Origin: Plumapathes pennacea
Lineage: Eukaryota > Cnidaria > Anthozoa > Antipatharia > Myriopathidae
Assembly: GCA_964036295.1 (NCBI GenBank)
Contig: OZ038464.1
Location: 5,566,001-5,630,000, forward strand
Length of the DNA: 64,000 nucleotides
Reading direction: 5' to 3'
The notes beneath the pieces are model-generated. The model had not been told where the DNA came from. It worked only from the letters and a program-made list of their open reading frames with translations, and searched no databases. Positions 19,410 through 31,367 of this stretch are shown here, piece by piece; position 1 is the stretch's first letter, and every line of letters starts with the position of its first letter. The position numbers and the translations under genes were made by a program.

Positions 19410-19730
19410 TACGGGATAGAATATATTTGTCACGGTGTTGCTTGTCCTTTCTGAATAAGTATCTGAGTTTAACACAAAACGGCGTCTGAACCTCCCGATT
19501 TGCTTTCAAGCGCTGTTCCCTTTGCGGAGCCATTTCTTCGGCACGCTTCCCGCGTTCATGATGCTGTCGGAAAAACATGTTTGTCGTCTTTTGGCGATGT
19601 TCGATCGTTTCACGATCTCGCCTTGCCCGTGCCTGTTCCCTTCTCTTTTGAAGACGAGCTTCGCGAGACCGTTCTGTTTCACGTTTTTTAGTTTTTTCAA
19701 ATTCATTTTCGTGAGGAACGAACTGCCTTA
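19410..19730 (-). pseudogene. STPR-repeat protein remnant, unit copy 1
   Basis: In the frame reading RSREARLQKRREQARARRD, then KRAEEMAPQREQRLKANRE, then TPFCVKLRYLFRKDK, repeats of the 23-residue STPR type are recognisable but diverged. It parallels the better copy at 21060-21541. There is no ATG at the expected position in this frame (it reads HENEFEKTKK there), and another frame happens to be open over the same stretch. STPR repeats bind DNA in insect FMBP-1 and are found at the N-termini of transposon-encoded proteins. Confidence 0.5.
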
Positions 19731-19740
19731 TAAGGAGTAG

Positions 19741-20284
19741 AATAGTTTTCCGTTAGTCTTTACATGAAGTGTTGTCCGCCCCTTGACTGACTGACTGACA
19801 GAGGAACATTCACTCGATCAAATGCTGTCACGGTTAGTAACCCCTCACTTCGCTCGGGGGATTATGTCGAAAATTTTCACCTATTTTTGACGTCACATTG
19901 CTCAAATTTGCCCTGCTAGAGATCGCTTTCTTAAAATGTACGGCCGGATTCTAAAACTCCAGTCCTTGTAAGCCCTATTCCCACCCAAGTAAACCGTATA
20001 CCGGAACTTTTTGGCGCGGTACTTTTGACTCTAAGTTATTGACTCGAGGCCAATCGCAAGAGAGCGTTGTATGGAGCCGGTGCGACAGCTAAGCTTTTCA
20101 GCGGCGTTGCGCAAAACGTGATGCGCAAGTCATAAATGTACGCGCGGTTCTTGAAAGCCTGGGTTTCAAGGATTGTTTTGATACGAAATTCATCGGGAAA
20201 ATACACGATTTAGCTGCGGTATTTTGACCATTTATGTGGACTGAGCCAGTCCGCTAAGCTGCTGATAGCAGCAGCGTGCATTAC
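19741..20284. other. Unique spacer between the two units
   Basis: No gene seen. It carries CCCCTCACTTCGCTCGGGGG (19847-19866), a short perfect-arm hairpin; a similar CCCTCACTTCGTTCGGGG occurs near 21772. Confidence 0.4.
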
Positions 20285-21540
20285 TAGAAGTACGATAATC
20301 GCAGATACCCCCTCACTCTGCCATTGATGGGACTTTTACTTTGGTAACTCCCAACAAGAGTAGCCTTTGTTTTACCGAAATGTTGACTCGATCTTTTCTT
20401 CGAAGTCAAGTGCTACACGCAAAGGAAGGAGAAAAAGAATGGTGTGTGTTATACTTTTGCGTTGAAAAAAGAATCGATTGCGTGACGAAGTACGTATTTC
20501 CCACGGTCGGCACGTCAAATTAATTCATGCAGTCTGCCAAGCTGCACGTTCTCAAAATTTAATACTCAAAGTTTGAAGTTGGTCGGCCGTCGTAGTACGG
20601 GAAAAAAGGAACACTGATTTTCCAATTTTGAATTCATAGGCAGTACAATTAAATAGGCTTCCTGTGCGATTTGTTTTTACTCTGGACTGCATGCACCAGA
20701 TTCAGACATGCATATTTAATAGGCTCGAATTGTTTTGTATGTGAACCCACTCAAAACAGCAAGATTTTCCCCAGAATCAAAGCAAAACTTGAACAGTTTA
20801 CTTCAAATTATACACGGGCTTCAGACCCAGTAATACTTCTAAGGGCTTGTGAACGATTCTCGCTGCAATCACCGCGTGTCAGATTACAGAAAAATAAGAC
20901 ATCTGACTAAATCATTCAAGACTCCAAGTTCCGATTGCTCTGAGCGAATACGGTAGCCGAAACTGGCGACAGAAGCGTAGTAAAACAATACTTCGAGGGA
21001 AAATGATCAGCATACAGATTTTAATACATTCTTGAAGTGATCAAGTTACAAGCTATACGGGATACAATATATTTGTCACGGTGATTGTTCGGTTTCCACT
21101 GACTAACCTTTGTTGCTTGTCCTTTCTAAATAAGTATCTGAGTTTAACACAAAACGGCGTCTGAAGCTCCCGATTTGCTTTCAAGCGCTGTTCCCTTTGC
21201 GGAGTTGTCTGTGTTACCCGCTTCTGTTCATGTCACTTTTGGTCGGCATTCATGCGCTGTTGTCTTTGCGGAGTCTTCTCTTCGGCCCGCTTTTTCTCCT
21301 GAAGGTCCCGATTCGCTTTCAAGCGCTGTTCTTTTTGCGGAGTTGTCTGTGTTGCCCGCTTCTGTTCATGTCGCTTTTGGTCGGCATTCATGCGCTGTTG
21401 TCTTTGCGGAGTCTTCTCTTCGGTCCGCTTTTGCTCTTGAAGTGCCTGTTCGCTTCTCTTTTGAAGACGAGCTTCGCGAGACCGTTCTGTTTCAAGTTTT
21501 CTAGCTTTCAAATTCATTTTCGTGAACGCAGTTACGTACA
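20285..21540. repeat. Tandem unit copy 2 (empty foldback site)
   Basis: The second copy of the unit at 17385-19740, with the ancestral TTGGTCGG at 20579-20586 where copy 1 carries the 1236-bp foldback element. Similar gene-like frames are present with small indels. Confidence 0.8.
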
Positions 21541-21541
21541 A
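21060..21541 (-). pseudogene. STPR-repeat (23-residue) protein, broken by a stop
   Basis: The minus-strand frame from an ATG at 21541 (a second ATG at MNLKARK) reads RSREARLQKRSEQALQEQ followed by alternating 23-residue repeats of types KTPQRQQRMNADQKRHEQ and TTPQKEQRLKANRDLQEK. The exact 23-residue period identifies the STPR (score and three) repeat. A TGA at 21233-21235 stands where the sister repeat has CGA (Arg), a CpG-type change. The frame continues past it (HEQKRVTQTTPQREQRLK, then TPFCVKLRYLFRKDK). The repeat pair is also a 138-bp DNA tandem duplication. No downstream helicase or transposase is seen. Confidence 0.7.
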
Positions 21542-22560
21542 TTGTTGCTTCGTTCAAATCTTTCTCAAAAACATGGCGGTGACGCTAGTCGATAATGATT
21601 ACGTCATTGCCTTATTTGGACATTGCCTTAGGCACCTGGCCTAAAAAGGTCGCATCGCACAACAAACACACACACAAACACACACTATACACGAACATTA
21701 GATTTCGAGATGGCGACGCGCTTGGAGTCTTCAGATGAGCCGACTATGCTGCATTAGCGTCGTAAATATTTCCCTCACTTCGTTCGGGGAAAATTACACT
21801 TCTGGCGAAAATGGACAGCAATGGCGAAAAAAGCGGGATGATTTCTGATGGTGAATGGACTTTTCATTCATTCATTCAGTTAATGCAAAGGAAAAATCGC
21901 AATTTGAATTTAGTATGCTTTCGCGGATCACTGGGGCGCCGAAACAGATGTGCGATAACAGAATTGTAGGACGGATTAAATTCATATAAACCGCTTGCCG
22001 TTTGATAACTTCAAGGGATTTCAGAAACCTATATGAATATTAATGTGATTGTTGCGCAGTCCTTGCGTCTGATCCTCACGTTTAGCGGGAAAAAACCAGG
22101 ATGGCAGATTTTCCTTCTCAAAGTGACAGACAAAACCTGAAGCTTGGTCTGAGCCACAGCAGCAGTCCGGATGTAATCCAGACCCATCGATTTATCGGTC
22201 ACCGTGGCAGTTCTGCCACTAAAAATCAACGTATTGTTCCTTCACCATGCTTTTGTGGCTGTCGACCACAGTGGAAGAACAAATTTCTATGGCTTTGAAA
22301 AGCACGGAAAACACAGGCAAACTAAAAAGTGATGATCGCACATCCTTTTCTTTTTTTTATTTTTGTTTCGTTGTGGAATGTGGACGTCTTTTTACCCGCT
22401 AACTCCATCCTGTAGTCTGTGGGTTGTATCTAAAATTCCTCGCTCGCGCCGTCACGCTGCGCTTGAGATTGCAGACCGGATATTGTTTCATTATGTTACG
22501 CATGCGCTAAGCTGCATTATTGCGTTACAGAGCGAATGTTTTTCTCAAGAGGGTGATTGT
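21542..22560. other. Rest of the inserted block, no gene seen
   Basis: Contains a short AC-rich run (ACACACAAACACACACT) near 21668 and several short unsupported frames on both strands. No inverted repeats of note. Confidence 0.4.
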
Positions 22561-22683
22561 TTGGCATGATGGTGAGAAACTGGAAGTCTCTCTTGGGAGT
22601 TCCGCTCTTGTCCCCCACTTTCCATTTTATATTCTGGTCTCGACCCAACTCACGCCGCGAGCTCACTGGCAACGCCAGTCTAG

Positions 22684-22716
<33 letters not shown>

Positions 22717-22717
22717 T
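22684..22717. repeat. (ATT)n microsatellite
   Basis: About eleven ATT units at the point where similarity to the 16290 and 48920 regions resumes; the partner site at 16280 also has a short ATT run. Confidence 0.95.
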
Positions 22718-22813
22718 CAATCTTTGAAGGGCACTATTAAGAAAAACAAATGCTTTATAGCTACCAAGAAGTCTATTCTTACATGTGCGTTACTATACCC
22801 GCTCGCATCACAT

Positions 22814-25165
22814 GGCGTTCCGCCACGGACAAAAATATGATACTGAAATCCAACACTCGAAGTCGAAATCTCTTTCTTTGAAGTCGAACTCTCGTGAATC
22901 GAAGCCGAAACTCTTCATTGTTCGAATATCAAGTTTGGCTGGTTGAAGTCGAGAACTTCACATTTGAAGGTGATACTGTGTTTGAAGATTCGAAGTCGAA
23001 CCAAAGTCCGCACTTCCAAGTCGAAAGGAAACGGAAATGCCTACCAGACATTGTGTCACGCTGTCGCGAAAGTGACAGATGAACCACGTGGTATATTTTC
23101 TGCCATTCGCAGTTTATTTAGTCCGCTTCACAACGAACAACATGTCGGATCGTGAAGGTGAAGTATCTAAGCCGGATAGTCCGTGCTGTCATAGCAAATT
23201 TGCAGAGCCTTCCGAATGCAGATGGCAACCTTCATAACTTACGGAATTTCAGCTCATGAGAAACTGCTGAAGCAGGCACACCGGCCGTCACAACTGAACA
23301 AGAGCTGGGGAGAGTCCACGCAGACTTTGCCTGTATTTCAGATTTCAGATTCAGATTTCAGGTTTCTTTATTCACACTATTGACAAAAAACTGTAATACG
23401 CGGTTTTACAATAATTGTTGCATAGCATAGTACGTAGCCTGAATACATATATGTTTTAAGGAAGATTGTGTGAGTGGTCGAAGGAGCAGAGCTTTTGAGT
23501 CGACCACTCATAATCAAAATATATACAGGACAAGCTCATTCTAATTAAATAGATATCCACAAGTCATATAATTACATGGATTGAGTGTAGAAGAGGAACT
23601 AAATAGTTTGAATACATTAAAAACTCAAGATGATGTAGAGAGTATTCTAGGTTTGATTATTGAGCAGATAATTTTTGTAAGAATTCTTAAAGCTTTTAAA
23701 AGACAATTGTTTAATATCAGAAGGGATCTTTTCCCAAATTCTTGAAGCTAAGGAGTTAAAAGTTGTTGTTCCATAATTAGTTCTGGCAATTGGTCTGTAA
23801 ATATTTTGTCTTGTAGCAAATCTTGTGTTATATGAATGGATTTCTGATACAGGTATTATAGTCACGAAAGATGATAGGGATTTTTGTCTTATCATTTAGG
23901 ATTTTATGTGTGAGTAACGAAACTTTATGATTTAAGAATTATCATTTACTTTCAGAATTTGCAGAAGCTGGTAGTAAGGAGTGGCACTTTCTTTCTTATT
24001 AGCAAAAAAAAAAAAAAAAAAAAAATACTTCGGATGCAGTTGTTTTGTTGTGTTACAATTTTAGTTAGTTTAGTTTTATAAGCAGTACCCCAGGTCATTA
24101 AAGTGTAATATAGCTGTGTAAGTATTTTAAGATTAGTGTAATGTCTTAATTTGCAGATAATTCCAAGGCTTTTTGCTATTTTGTTGCTGACATGTTTTAT
24201 TTGCATAGCCCAGTTTAAATTTTCATCTATAAAAATACCCAGATATTTAATGAATGTTTTACGTCCAATATTACATGTCTTAATACTAATAGTGGCCTTT
24301 ATCTTGGGGGAAGTAATAAGCATATAATTGGTTTTTTTAAAGTTGATTGATAGTTTGTTGGCAGCACAGTAATTAAGCACCAAGTTGAGTTCTTCATTAA
24401 TTACTGTTTCTAGTTCAAGTAGATTGTTACAAGTATAAAATATATTGATATCATCAGCAAAGATGCGAAATAATAGTTTTTTTGAGCAGTTTGGTAAATC
24501 GTTAATGTATAATAAGAAAAGTAAAAGTCCTAGTGTGGATCCTTGTGGAACACTACATCTAACACTCTTTATACTGGACTCGGTGTTGCCTACTTTAACA
24601 TATTATTGCTTTCTGTCGGTTATGTAGCTTGAGAACCATTCATAAGGGACTCCACGGATTCCGTATTTATCAAGTTTTTTAAGAAGAATGTCGTGGTTGA
24701 TTGTATCGAAAGCTCTTGTGTACCTCTGCAGTTTGATTAGTCTCAAAAAAGACTCAAAGAATTGTTCGTTGTCTGGAAGCCAGCGAGAAGCCATGTTGAT
24801 TTTACATCGGACTGCCTGTCAACCTGGGCCAATGAGAGAGCACTGAAGAAGAGCAGGGATTGGGATTGACTGCAGGTGGCGTGACACCATGTCTAGGCAT
24901 TTCCGTTTCCTGTCGAAATTGCGGACTTTGGTTCGACTTCGAATTCAAGCCGTTCAACTTCAAACACAAAGAAAAAACTCAACTTCAAAGGGTGAAGTTT
25001 TCGACTTCAAGCGGCCAAACTTCAAGCGGTCGAACATAAAGAGTTTTCGACTTCAAATAAATAATTTCCGACTTCGATTATAAACGAGAGTTCGACTTCA
25101 AATAAAGGGTTTTCGACTTTGAGTGTTGAATTTCAATATCATATTTTTGTCCGTAACGGAACGCC
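22814..25165. mobile_element. Inverted-repeat DNA element with GAAGTCGAA arms
   Basis: The left end is GGCGTTCCGCCACGGACAAAA and the right end its near-perfect complement ending GGAACGCC. Each arm (about 22814-23045 and 24890-25165) is built of degenerate GAAGTCGAA units, in opposite orientation at the two ends, bounded inside by GGAAACGGAAATGCCTA and its complement. Flanks are CACAT and ATATC, so the target duplication is at most AT. Inside lie a short frame starting MSDREGEVSKPDSPCCHS (23142) and a LINE insertion. No transposase is recognised; superfamily unresolved. Confidence 0.75.
23340..24800 (-). mobile_element. 5'-truncated LINE (CR1/Jockey-type RT), broken
   Basis: On the minus strand, high to low coordinate: RAFDTINHDILLKKLDKYGI with GVPYEWFSSYITDRKQ, an in-frame TAA near 24603, CSVPQGSTLG with LLFLLYINDLPN, then FADD (24448-24459), the reverse-transcriptase active-site box, then SINFKKTNYMLI, IKYLGIFIDENLNW and a C-terminal stretch HSYNTRFATRQN with SLASRIWEKIPSDIK. 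A run of 22 A/T at 24006-24027 shifts the frame. The low-coordinate end has short TCAGATT repeats (23338-23363), like 3' tails of CR1-like elements. It has lost its 5' part and cannot encode an active RT. It is inserted in the GAAGTCGAA element. Confidence 0.85.
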
Positions 25166-25808
25166 ATATCACTAGGAAGTTTAGCTGATAATAACACAGC
25201 ATCGACAGCAATGCGACGACTTCTTCAATGTTTGTTGGCAACTTGCTGACATTTATTTCTGGGCTGAGTTGTTTAAAGCCTGGTTAAGCTAGCCCCGGGG
25301 TAACCAAATTCTTTCTCTCTCGTTTGTGGTTAACAAACTGCAGAGTAGACTAGCTAAAAAGTTTGTTCTTGCTCAAAACATAGCGACGGAGTCCTTTTGT
25401 GATCAAACGCTTCTGTTTTTAGGCTTAAATGGAAATTTTTGAAGTGGAATAATGGAATAATGCAGCTTCATTATTCCTGAATAATGGAATAATGAACATT
25501 CCATTATTCCTCTTCATCCCCTGAAACTTTTATTACTTGTCGAGTTGTGGTAATGCCGCAACGATGCTACATTTCTTCGAAGGCGATACGGTATCCCTAA
25601 AAAAAAGTAGGCTAACGCAACAACAAAATCAAACAAAGGGATACCCCCTGCCCTCTGCCATATCGTTTCAATAACGCAAGTTGTATACAAAAATTTAACA
25701 GGAGGAAGCAAATTTTTTTCGGAGGATAATTTGGCGGCCATCTTTTTCGCGATTGGGAATGGTACCGAACTTGTATAGATTGCGAGATCAATAGTCGACA
25801 AAACCAAA

Positions 25809-25917
25809 ATGGCGGCTGAAGAAGAGAATTGGACTGCTCATTTGCTCTGCTGGTTTTCTGGATCACGAGCTGAATATCACGACTCGCTGGGTCAGGAATC
25901 ATCACTTGTCAGACTCA
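25809..25917 (+). other. Candidate first exon, paralog of 1869-1978
   Basis: Opens with the same MAAEEENWTA start, then SRAEYHDSLGQESSLVRL. After this the sequence departs from copy A by a length not divisible by three. Unrecognised. Confidence 0.35.
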
Positions 25918-27842
25918 CAGGTCGGCATACAAATATTCCGACGGTATTTCTACGCAATCACAATCATATATATTATACATGTACTATAATGATCATTTGG
26001 ATGTGCTATACAGTCGTGAAGTAATGCACTAATCAGCAGTCATCAAAGGGGGAAACGAAGGTGATCCTGGGATCAGCGTTTCATCAAAGCAAAAATAAAC
26101 AGACAAACAAAGTAAAACAAGCAAAACAGTGCATTCATATAAGCCGTCATAATATTGAGATACACTGGTATCTGTTTATTCGCTTAGTTTTATTCAAGAA
26201 GTTTCATTTGCACTTGTCACATTTCAAAATTACTGGAAAGATATAAAGTCCTAGAAAATTAAGGTTGGACATGACTGTAGTCAACTTGATCAGTGCTGAC
26301 TAACACACACTCAACATAATCTTAGTCTTACTACTAACATTTTGTGTAATTTTAACCCTTTAACTCTTGGGCTCTGCTCAAAATAAAAGAGGTAGTGAGA
26401 ATATTGATCTTCTTTCATCTGTGCAAGAGGCCGTTTCTGAGATGCCCGTTGCCTCTGCTTCAAACTGAGGCCTATTGTAAAACCTTTCTAATGAAAATAA
26501 GCTTGGTTTGCATGAACATGAAAGCTAATTTTCACTGCAAAGGCAACAGGCATCTTGGTAATGGCCTATTAAATTTTCATCTGGACCAGTTATCAATATA
26601 TTGATTATTCAATTAATCATTGCAAAGTTCTCCTATTGCATTACATATCTCTGCTATGAAATCTTGCAAGAGAAAAATGGATGTTGATCACTAATAGTGA
26701 TTAAAAAGTTACAGTGTTGCTGTTAAAGTTGTGCTCTTTGTAGGAGATCTACATGTATAATAGAGTGTTTGGATTTTGTTCTTTCGCTCCCAAGCTCAAA
26801 ATACAGTTTCTCCCTGCCTTTTGAAAATAAAATGTTAGAATGATGAAGCGAGAGTTGATAGTTTAATCAACTTTCATCCAGGCAAGCTATTAAAAGCCGA
26901 GTTCTGGCCAATACTGGTAGTTTATCTCTATTGAGTTTTGATTGGGTCTATTCCAGAATATGACTAGTGATGCTGATCGAAAAATATTTTGCTTTGGAGC
27001 TGAATTATGTTGAGATGTATCCAGAGCCGTTCAAAATGCCAGTGTGAAGGTTTTGAAAACAAAAACATTTTGCCCTAAAGCATTTTTTTAGAATATGGTC
27101 AATCGAATGCACCTTAGGGAATTTGCATTGATGCCACTTCAGCAGCTTAAATTATTGATTCAACCATAACCCCTGTGTATTCTTTAGTGGGGCTACAAAT
27201 TCTGCAAACCAAATCAAGGAAAAATGTCAAATTGTACCTTTTCTCCCATTCTTTTGCTTTTTGCAATATAAGCATTTTGCAACAATAGGTCACGTAATTT
27301 TTACCACGTTGATGAGGTTTGAAAAGCATAAAACATTGTGTTGGCTCACAAAATGTCAGGTGCATAGCTTTTAAACATCAAATTTGGCAGAGTTTTTGAA
27401 TTTCAGAAATATTAAGATTAGTATGGGAAAAGTTGCTGGACGGCAAGACCCTTTATTTAAATTATTGGCTAACCTCATGCTGTAATGCTACGAACCTGAT
27501 ATTTTGAAAGTCTACATTTTTTATACTCTTTATTTTGGGTCACGTGACCTTTGGTGCAAAATCCCTTTTTGTCACACGAATGCGGCACCCCATCCCTCAC
27601 AAGTCTGACCAACAAATGCAACAAAAATATGGACAAAAACTGGATTATACTCGTGTGACACAGAAACAGCGTTCTAAAGATGCAAGTTATGGTTAGACAA
27701 CGACCCTTGGGTCTTGATCATGAGTTCTAGGATGGTTAATTTACGATTCATTTAAGAGAAAGAAAAACCATCCATTCTCTTCATGTGTTTTATTTGGAAA
27801 ATTTAGTACCTCTAAATAACACAATTGCTTCTTAGTACTCAG

Positions 27843-27904
27843 TCTTCCTCTACTGTGAAATCCTGGGAAGACTTACACATGGGAAGTCAAGCAGCCGGAA
27901 TTAT
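27843..27904 (+). other. Candidate 62-nt exon, paralog of 4187-4248
   Basis: Preceded by a CTCAG acceptor and followed by GTGAGG. Reads SSSTVKSWEDLHMGSQAAGI. The same length as the copy-A partner. Confidence 0.4.
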
Positions 27905-28237
27905 GTGAGGTATTTATCTTTTAAATTTAAAAATTTCTGTCTTTCAGAAGTCTTTCAGTTTTATATTATTACGTATTTATATGGCTATAGTACATTCCAC
28001 GTCAAATTGAGCCAAGTATGTGAACTTTATCGACACTATATGTGGATTTGTTCAATAATGTGCTTCATTTGACAGACAGCCTAGATGAATGTAAAACGGT
28101 TTTATAATATTTATATTTATTATTCCCTTTGTATGTATCTGGATTGGCTGATCTTCGGTGATATGCTGTAAGTTACAAAATTTCGTCGTTGTTGAGATGT
28201 GGCCGTTTAACATGGAGAATAAATACCGTTATTGTCA

Positions 28238-28370
28238 GTAGCCTGCACAACAGGCTCTTGGCTTGGATTTTTAGGCGCCAAAGCGCTCAGAGAAACCTGC
28301 TCGCTGTTTCGAGCCGAGCCCTTGTGTCAACCACTCATGCCAGGCCATGCGCGGCCAACAGATCGATAGA
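28238..28370. mobile_element. Insertion of about 130 bp, copy B only
   Basis: Copy A reads ...CCGTTATTGTTAGTGGAGG without a break. B has extra sequence starting TAGCCTGCACAACAGGCTC (a small hairpin, GCCTG..CAGGC) and ending near CAACAGATCGATAGATC. A short non-autonomous element by its insertion pattern. Confidence 0.5.
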
Positions 28371-28670
28371 TCGTTAGTGGAGATTCTCGACTATAGCCGA
28401 TTTCAGCAGTTAATGCAGATAGTACGTAACTTTAACTGGCCGCAGACAGTTGCTGATGACGCAAAGCAACGACAGTGGGATAAAAAAAGGAGACTGTTGT
28501 CTGCGCATTCTCAGAAATTCACTGCTCGTTTCACGGACGAAGTCAGGGAAGGGAAGGAGGGGATTGGTTATAGTCACGTGACTATAGGAGTTTGAAAGTC
28601 GGAGGCACGCTTGTAGCTAAATCAAGAAGTACTCAGAGATCATCCTTTTAAAAAACTCTATTTTATGGGC

Positions 28671-29315
28671 TAATTACCAAATTGACGTCAGTTTTTTATG
28701 TGTCTGTCCTCTTATTGATCATGAAGCGCGTCATAACATTGTCAAAAGCGCCGAGTGGATCCGCAACTTTTTAACAATGTTATGACGCGTTTCATGATCA
28801 ATAAGAGGACAGACACATAAAAAACTGAGGTCAATTTGTTTTTTACAATAACAAAACTCAAGCGACGACACGGTGAAAACACGTAAGAAAACTGGATTTT
28901 GTTCGATTTGACCGAAATGTTGTCAACAACTCTTCCCGCTTTCTAATTGGTCGAGGTTAAAATTCAAGACATTTCATTGGCCAAAAAGCGACAGTTTGAC
29001 GTGAGCATTTCGCGCGTGCAAAATAAAATTTTGCCAAAGAAGTTGGAAAGAAATGAAACTAGACGTTTTCTGCTGCGGTTTTCTCGACAATTTCAAGACA
29101 AAGCTCAAGGAAATTCGCCTCTGAACACTTCTAGTTCTCTACTTCAAATGCCGAATGTCGCTTTTGCAAGAAGTGAGGTGAATATTGAAGCTGAATTCAC
29201 CTTCTTCGTCCAAATCACTGTCGTCAGCACTCGATTTTATGTGTCTGTCCTCTTATTGATAATGAAAATTAGCCAATCACAAAAAAAAAAAGAAACTGAC
29301 GTGCTATTGTAAAAA
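28671..29315. mobile_element. Foldback-type insertion, copy B only
   Basis: C reads from TTATGGGCTAAATGCAATTTGC without a break. B carries about 640 bp here. The left part is a hairpin with arms of about 60 bp (TTTTTATGTGTCTGTCCTC...GCGTCATAACATTGT at 28690-28742 and the complement at 28770-28823). The right end repeats TTTTATGTGTCTGTCCTC (29236) and ends near CTGACGTGCTATTG. An open frame at 28947-29312 inside it has no recognisable family. Confidence 0.65.
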
Positions 29316-29784
29316 TGCAATTTGCTGAATATTAAGGCTCAACTGCTTTATCGCTCTCTTAAATCTGAGGTATAGAGACGCTTGGGTTTGCCCTAAAAAC
29401 ACATTCAACGATCATTTTCAACACCAAGCAGAGCATGACTTATCAGAGGAAACTAAACCAAGATCGCACAGGGTGAACTAAATTTTACTGCGATGATATC
29501 TCACAGAATATTTGTTTTAATCGTGGAAGAGACTGGGCTACTGCTTGGAGCAAAAAAATAATCGAGTTTAAGCAGCGACTATGGCAATGCTCCTTTACTA
29601 TACCAGTTGTAGTATAAATGGAGTGAGAGCGCTGAGCTATAGCAATTATAGATATGTACATCAGCCAAGAACACAAAAAATATGCACAGGTCAATAATAA
29701 ACTAGTAAAGATGGACTAAGTAAGCCACCGATTGTGATATTAGACGGATTTATTTATCAATGTTATCAACAGCGTTAAATATAT

Positions 29785-30416
29785 GTTTTTATTATATAGA
29801 CACGAGTGTTTTACTGGAAAATATACCGTGAGTAAAATCCGTACGTATCTACATCCGGGACCCGAGTGGCGTATTTTCCATCGTGTTTAATATAATAAAA
29901 AGAAAATTACACAGCGGCTTCAAGATATGGATTTTATTTTCGCGTGGTAAAAACATAGAGATTACTTCATGGAAAGTGCGCGCGTACGGTTTTTATTCAC
30001 GAGTTGTGAAGTATCATAAAACGAACGAGCGAGGCTTTGCGAGCGAGTGAGTTTTATGATACGAAACAACGAGTGAATAAAAACTGTACAAAGCACTTTC
30101 CATGATGTTTTCTGTTTATTATATACATACTGAGACATTTATGATGGGACCGGGAAACCCTTTAAAAGTAGTGAAAAATCGTCGTTCGCAGCTTGTGATT
30201 GGACGAACGATTTTTTTCACGTGTGAAAAGCGTCGTTCGCGGCCTCTCATTGGCTAGAACTCATTTGCGTACGAAATTTTACGATATGGCTTTTTCGTGA
30301 GTATGTCTCAGTATGTATATAATAAAATATTTTACTCACTCGCGAACCGCTCGTTCGTAAAATATTGTTTTTACGACTCGAAAATAAAATTCATATCTTC
30401 GCGCCGCCGTGTAATA
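29785..30416. mobile_element. Nested MITE cluster, copy B only
   Basis: Copies A and C run directly through this site (GCGTTTAAAATATATTTATAAATCCGG in A). B holds a first palindrome (TTTTATTATATAGACACGA to its complement near 29895). A second follows, bounded by ATTACACAGCGGCTTCAAGAT and its complement ending CGCCGTGTAAT. Inside the second is another hairpin (ATGGAAAGTGC at about 29969 to GCACTTTCCAT at about 30103). The same pair of elements, in reverse order, lies at 38805-39095 at the B/C junction. Confidence 0.7.
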
Positions 30417-31367
30417 TCGGTCTTACGTGTTTTGCAGGATCTCAAGTTGAAATAGCCAGAAATAATAATACATTGTCTACTATAAAACAAATTCTTAATT
30501 AACTGGGCTATAACCAGCTTTTGACTTTATCAAATTTAATGTTTTGCTAATTAGAACGGTTTTCGGAGGACTGCCCAAAGTAATCGTGTGATTGATTTGG
30601 TTTGGTGTTGCTTCGTGTTTAAGATTGGTCCAAAAATAGAAGCAAAACCTCAATTGCGATAACGTGGCAATAACGTATTCTTGCATGGCTGATTGGTTTC
30701 TTCAAGGTAAAACTACACGCAAATTTTTGGCTTCCGATTGATTGAAAGTATTTCTTACAGCCTCAATCTGTGATTTGCGGTGTAATTACTCTGGTGTTTG
30801 GCTTTACGAAAGTCATCCGAAAACCTCTGTGGTGCAATCAGCATAGTGCAATAATACAGTAACATCTCATGATTGATTCGGTAAAACTGCTCTTCAACAA
30901 CATACAGCATCACTAACAGTACTTTTGAAATGAGGTTTTTGTAACATAACGTTTTTAGCTCCTGTTGTTTTAAAACATCGTTCAAAAATCAAAAGAAAAA
31001 AATGCAACTACAATCAATGACAAAAGTTCTTGGGACACTTTTAAGAATTGAAGTATCTCAGACACAAGTCATTGACTAAGTGTACTGCAAGGCGCGAAAC
31101 CATAATTCACCCCCTCCCCTCTGTACAATGTTGCGTGTGTTTGGAAGAACGGGTGCAGGTCACTTCAACATTGAACGGGGGAGGGGTTGTTTTTCAACTG
31201 AAACAGTAGAGAAATTACTGAAACTGTGCGATGTCCCAAGACATTTGTCACTAATTGTAGGTACTTAGATATTCTGTTAAAATCAGAACAGAAATTGTTT
31301 GAACATCTCATATACAACATCCAAATAAGAGCGAGGTAGCGTGTTATGATATAGCTGCGCCATTTGT

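Larger units (their letters stand above)
17385..19740. repeat. Tandem unit copy 1 (filled by a foldback element)
   Basis: It matches 20285-21540 in order: ACGATAATCGCAGATACC, a plus-strand frame with HAKEGEKEWCVL and CVEKRVDCVT, the stretch GAACACTGATTTTCCAATTTTG, a frame with SPKIKAKLERFTSNYTRASD, and a minus-strand STPR remnant. The small frames are kept between copies but change length and frame, so I do not call them genes. Confidence 0.8.
17316..22562. mobile_element. Inserted block of about 5.2 kb carrying STPR-repeat units
   Basis: The boundaries are inferred: sequence matching 15200-15750 stops near 17315 (TGTGTGATAT) and resumes near 22562 (TGGTGAGAAACTGG). Inside are two direct copies of a unit (about 17385-19740 and 20285-21540), the first interrupted by a foldback element, plus unique sequence. 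STPR repeats are common in Helitron-like and other transposon proteins, so a transposon origin is plausible. I could not confirm a Helitron hairpin or a helicase domain. Confidence 0.5.

Noticed and set aside
28947..29312. 121-codon ORF in copy B
   Set aside because: Lies inside a copy-B-specific foldback insertion, has no recognised family and includes the inverted-repeat sequence.
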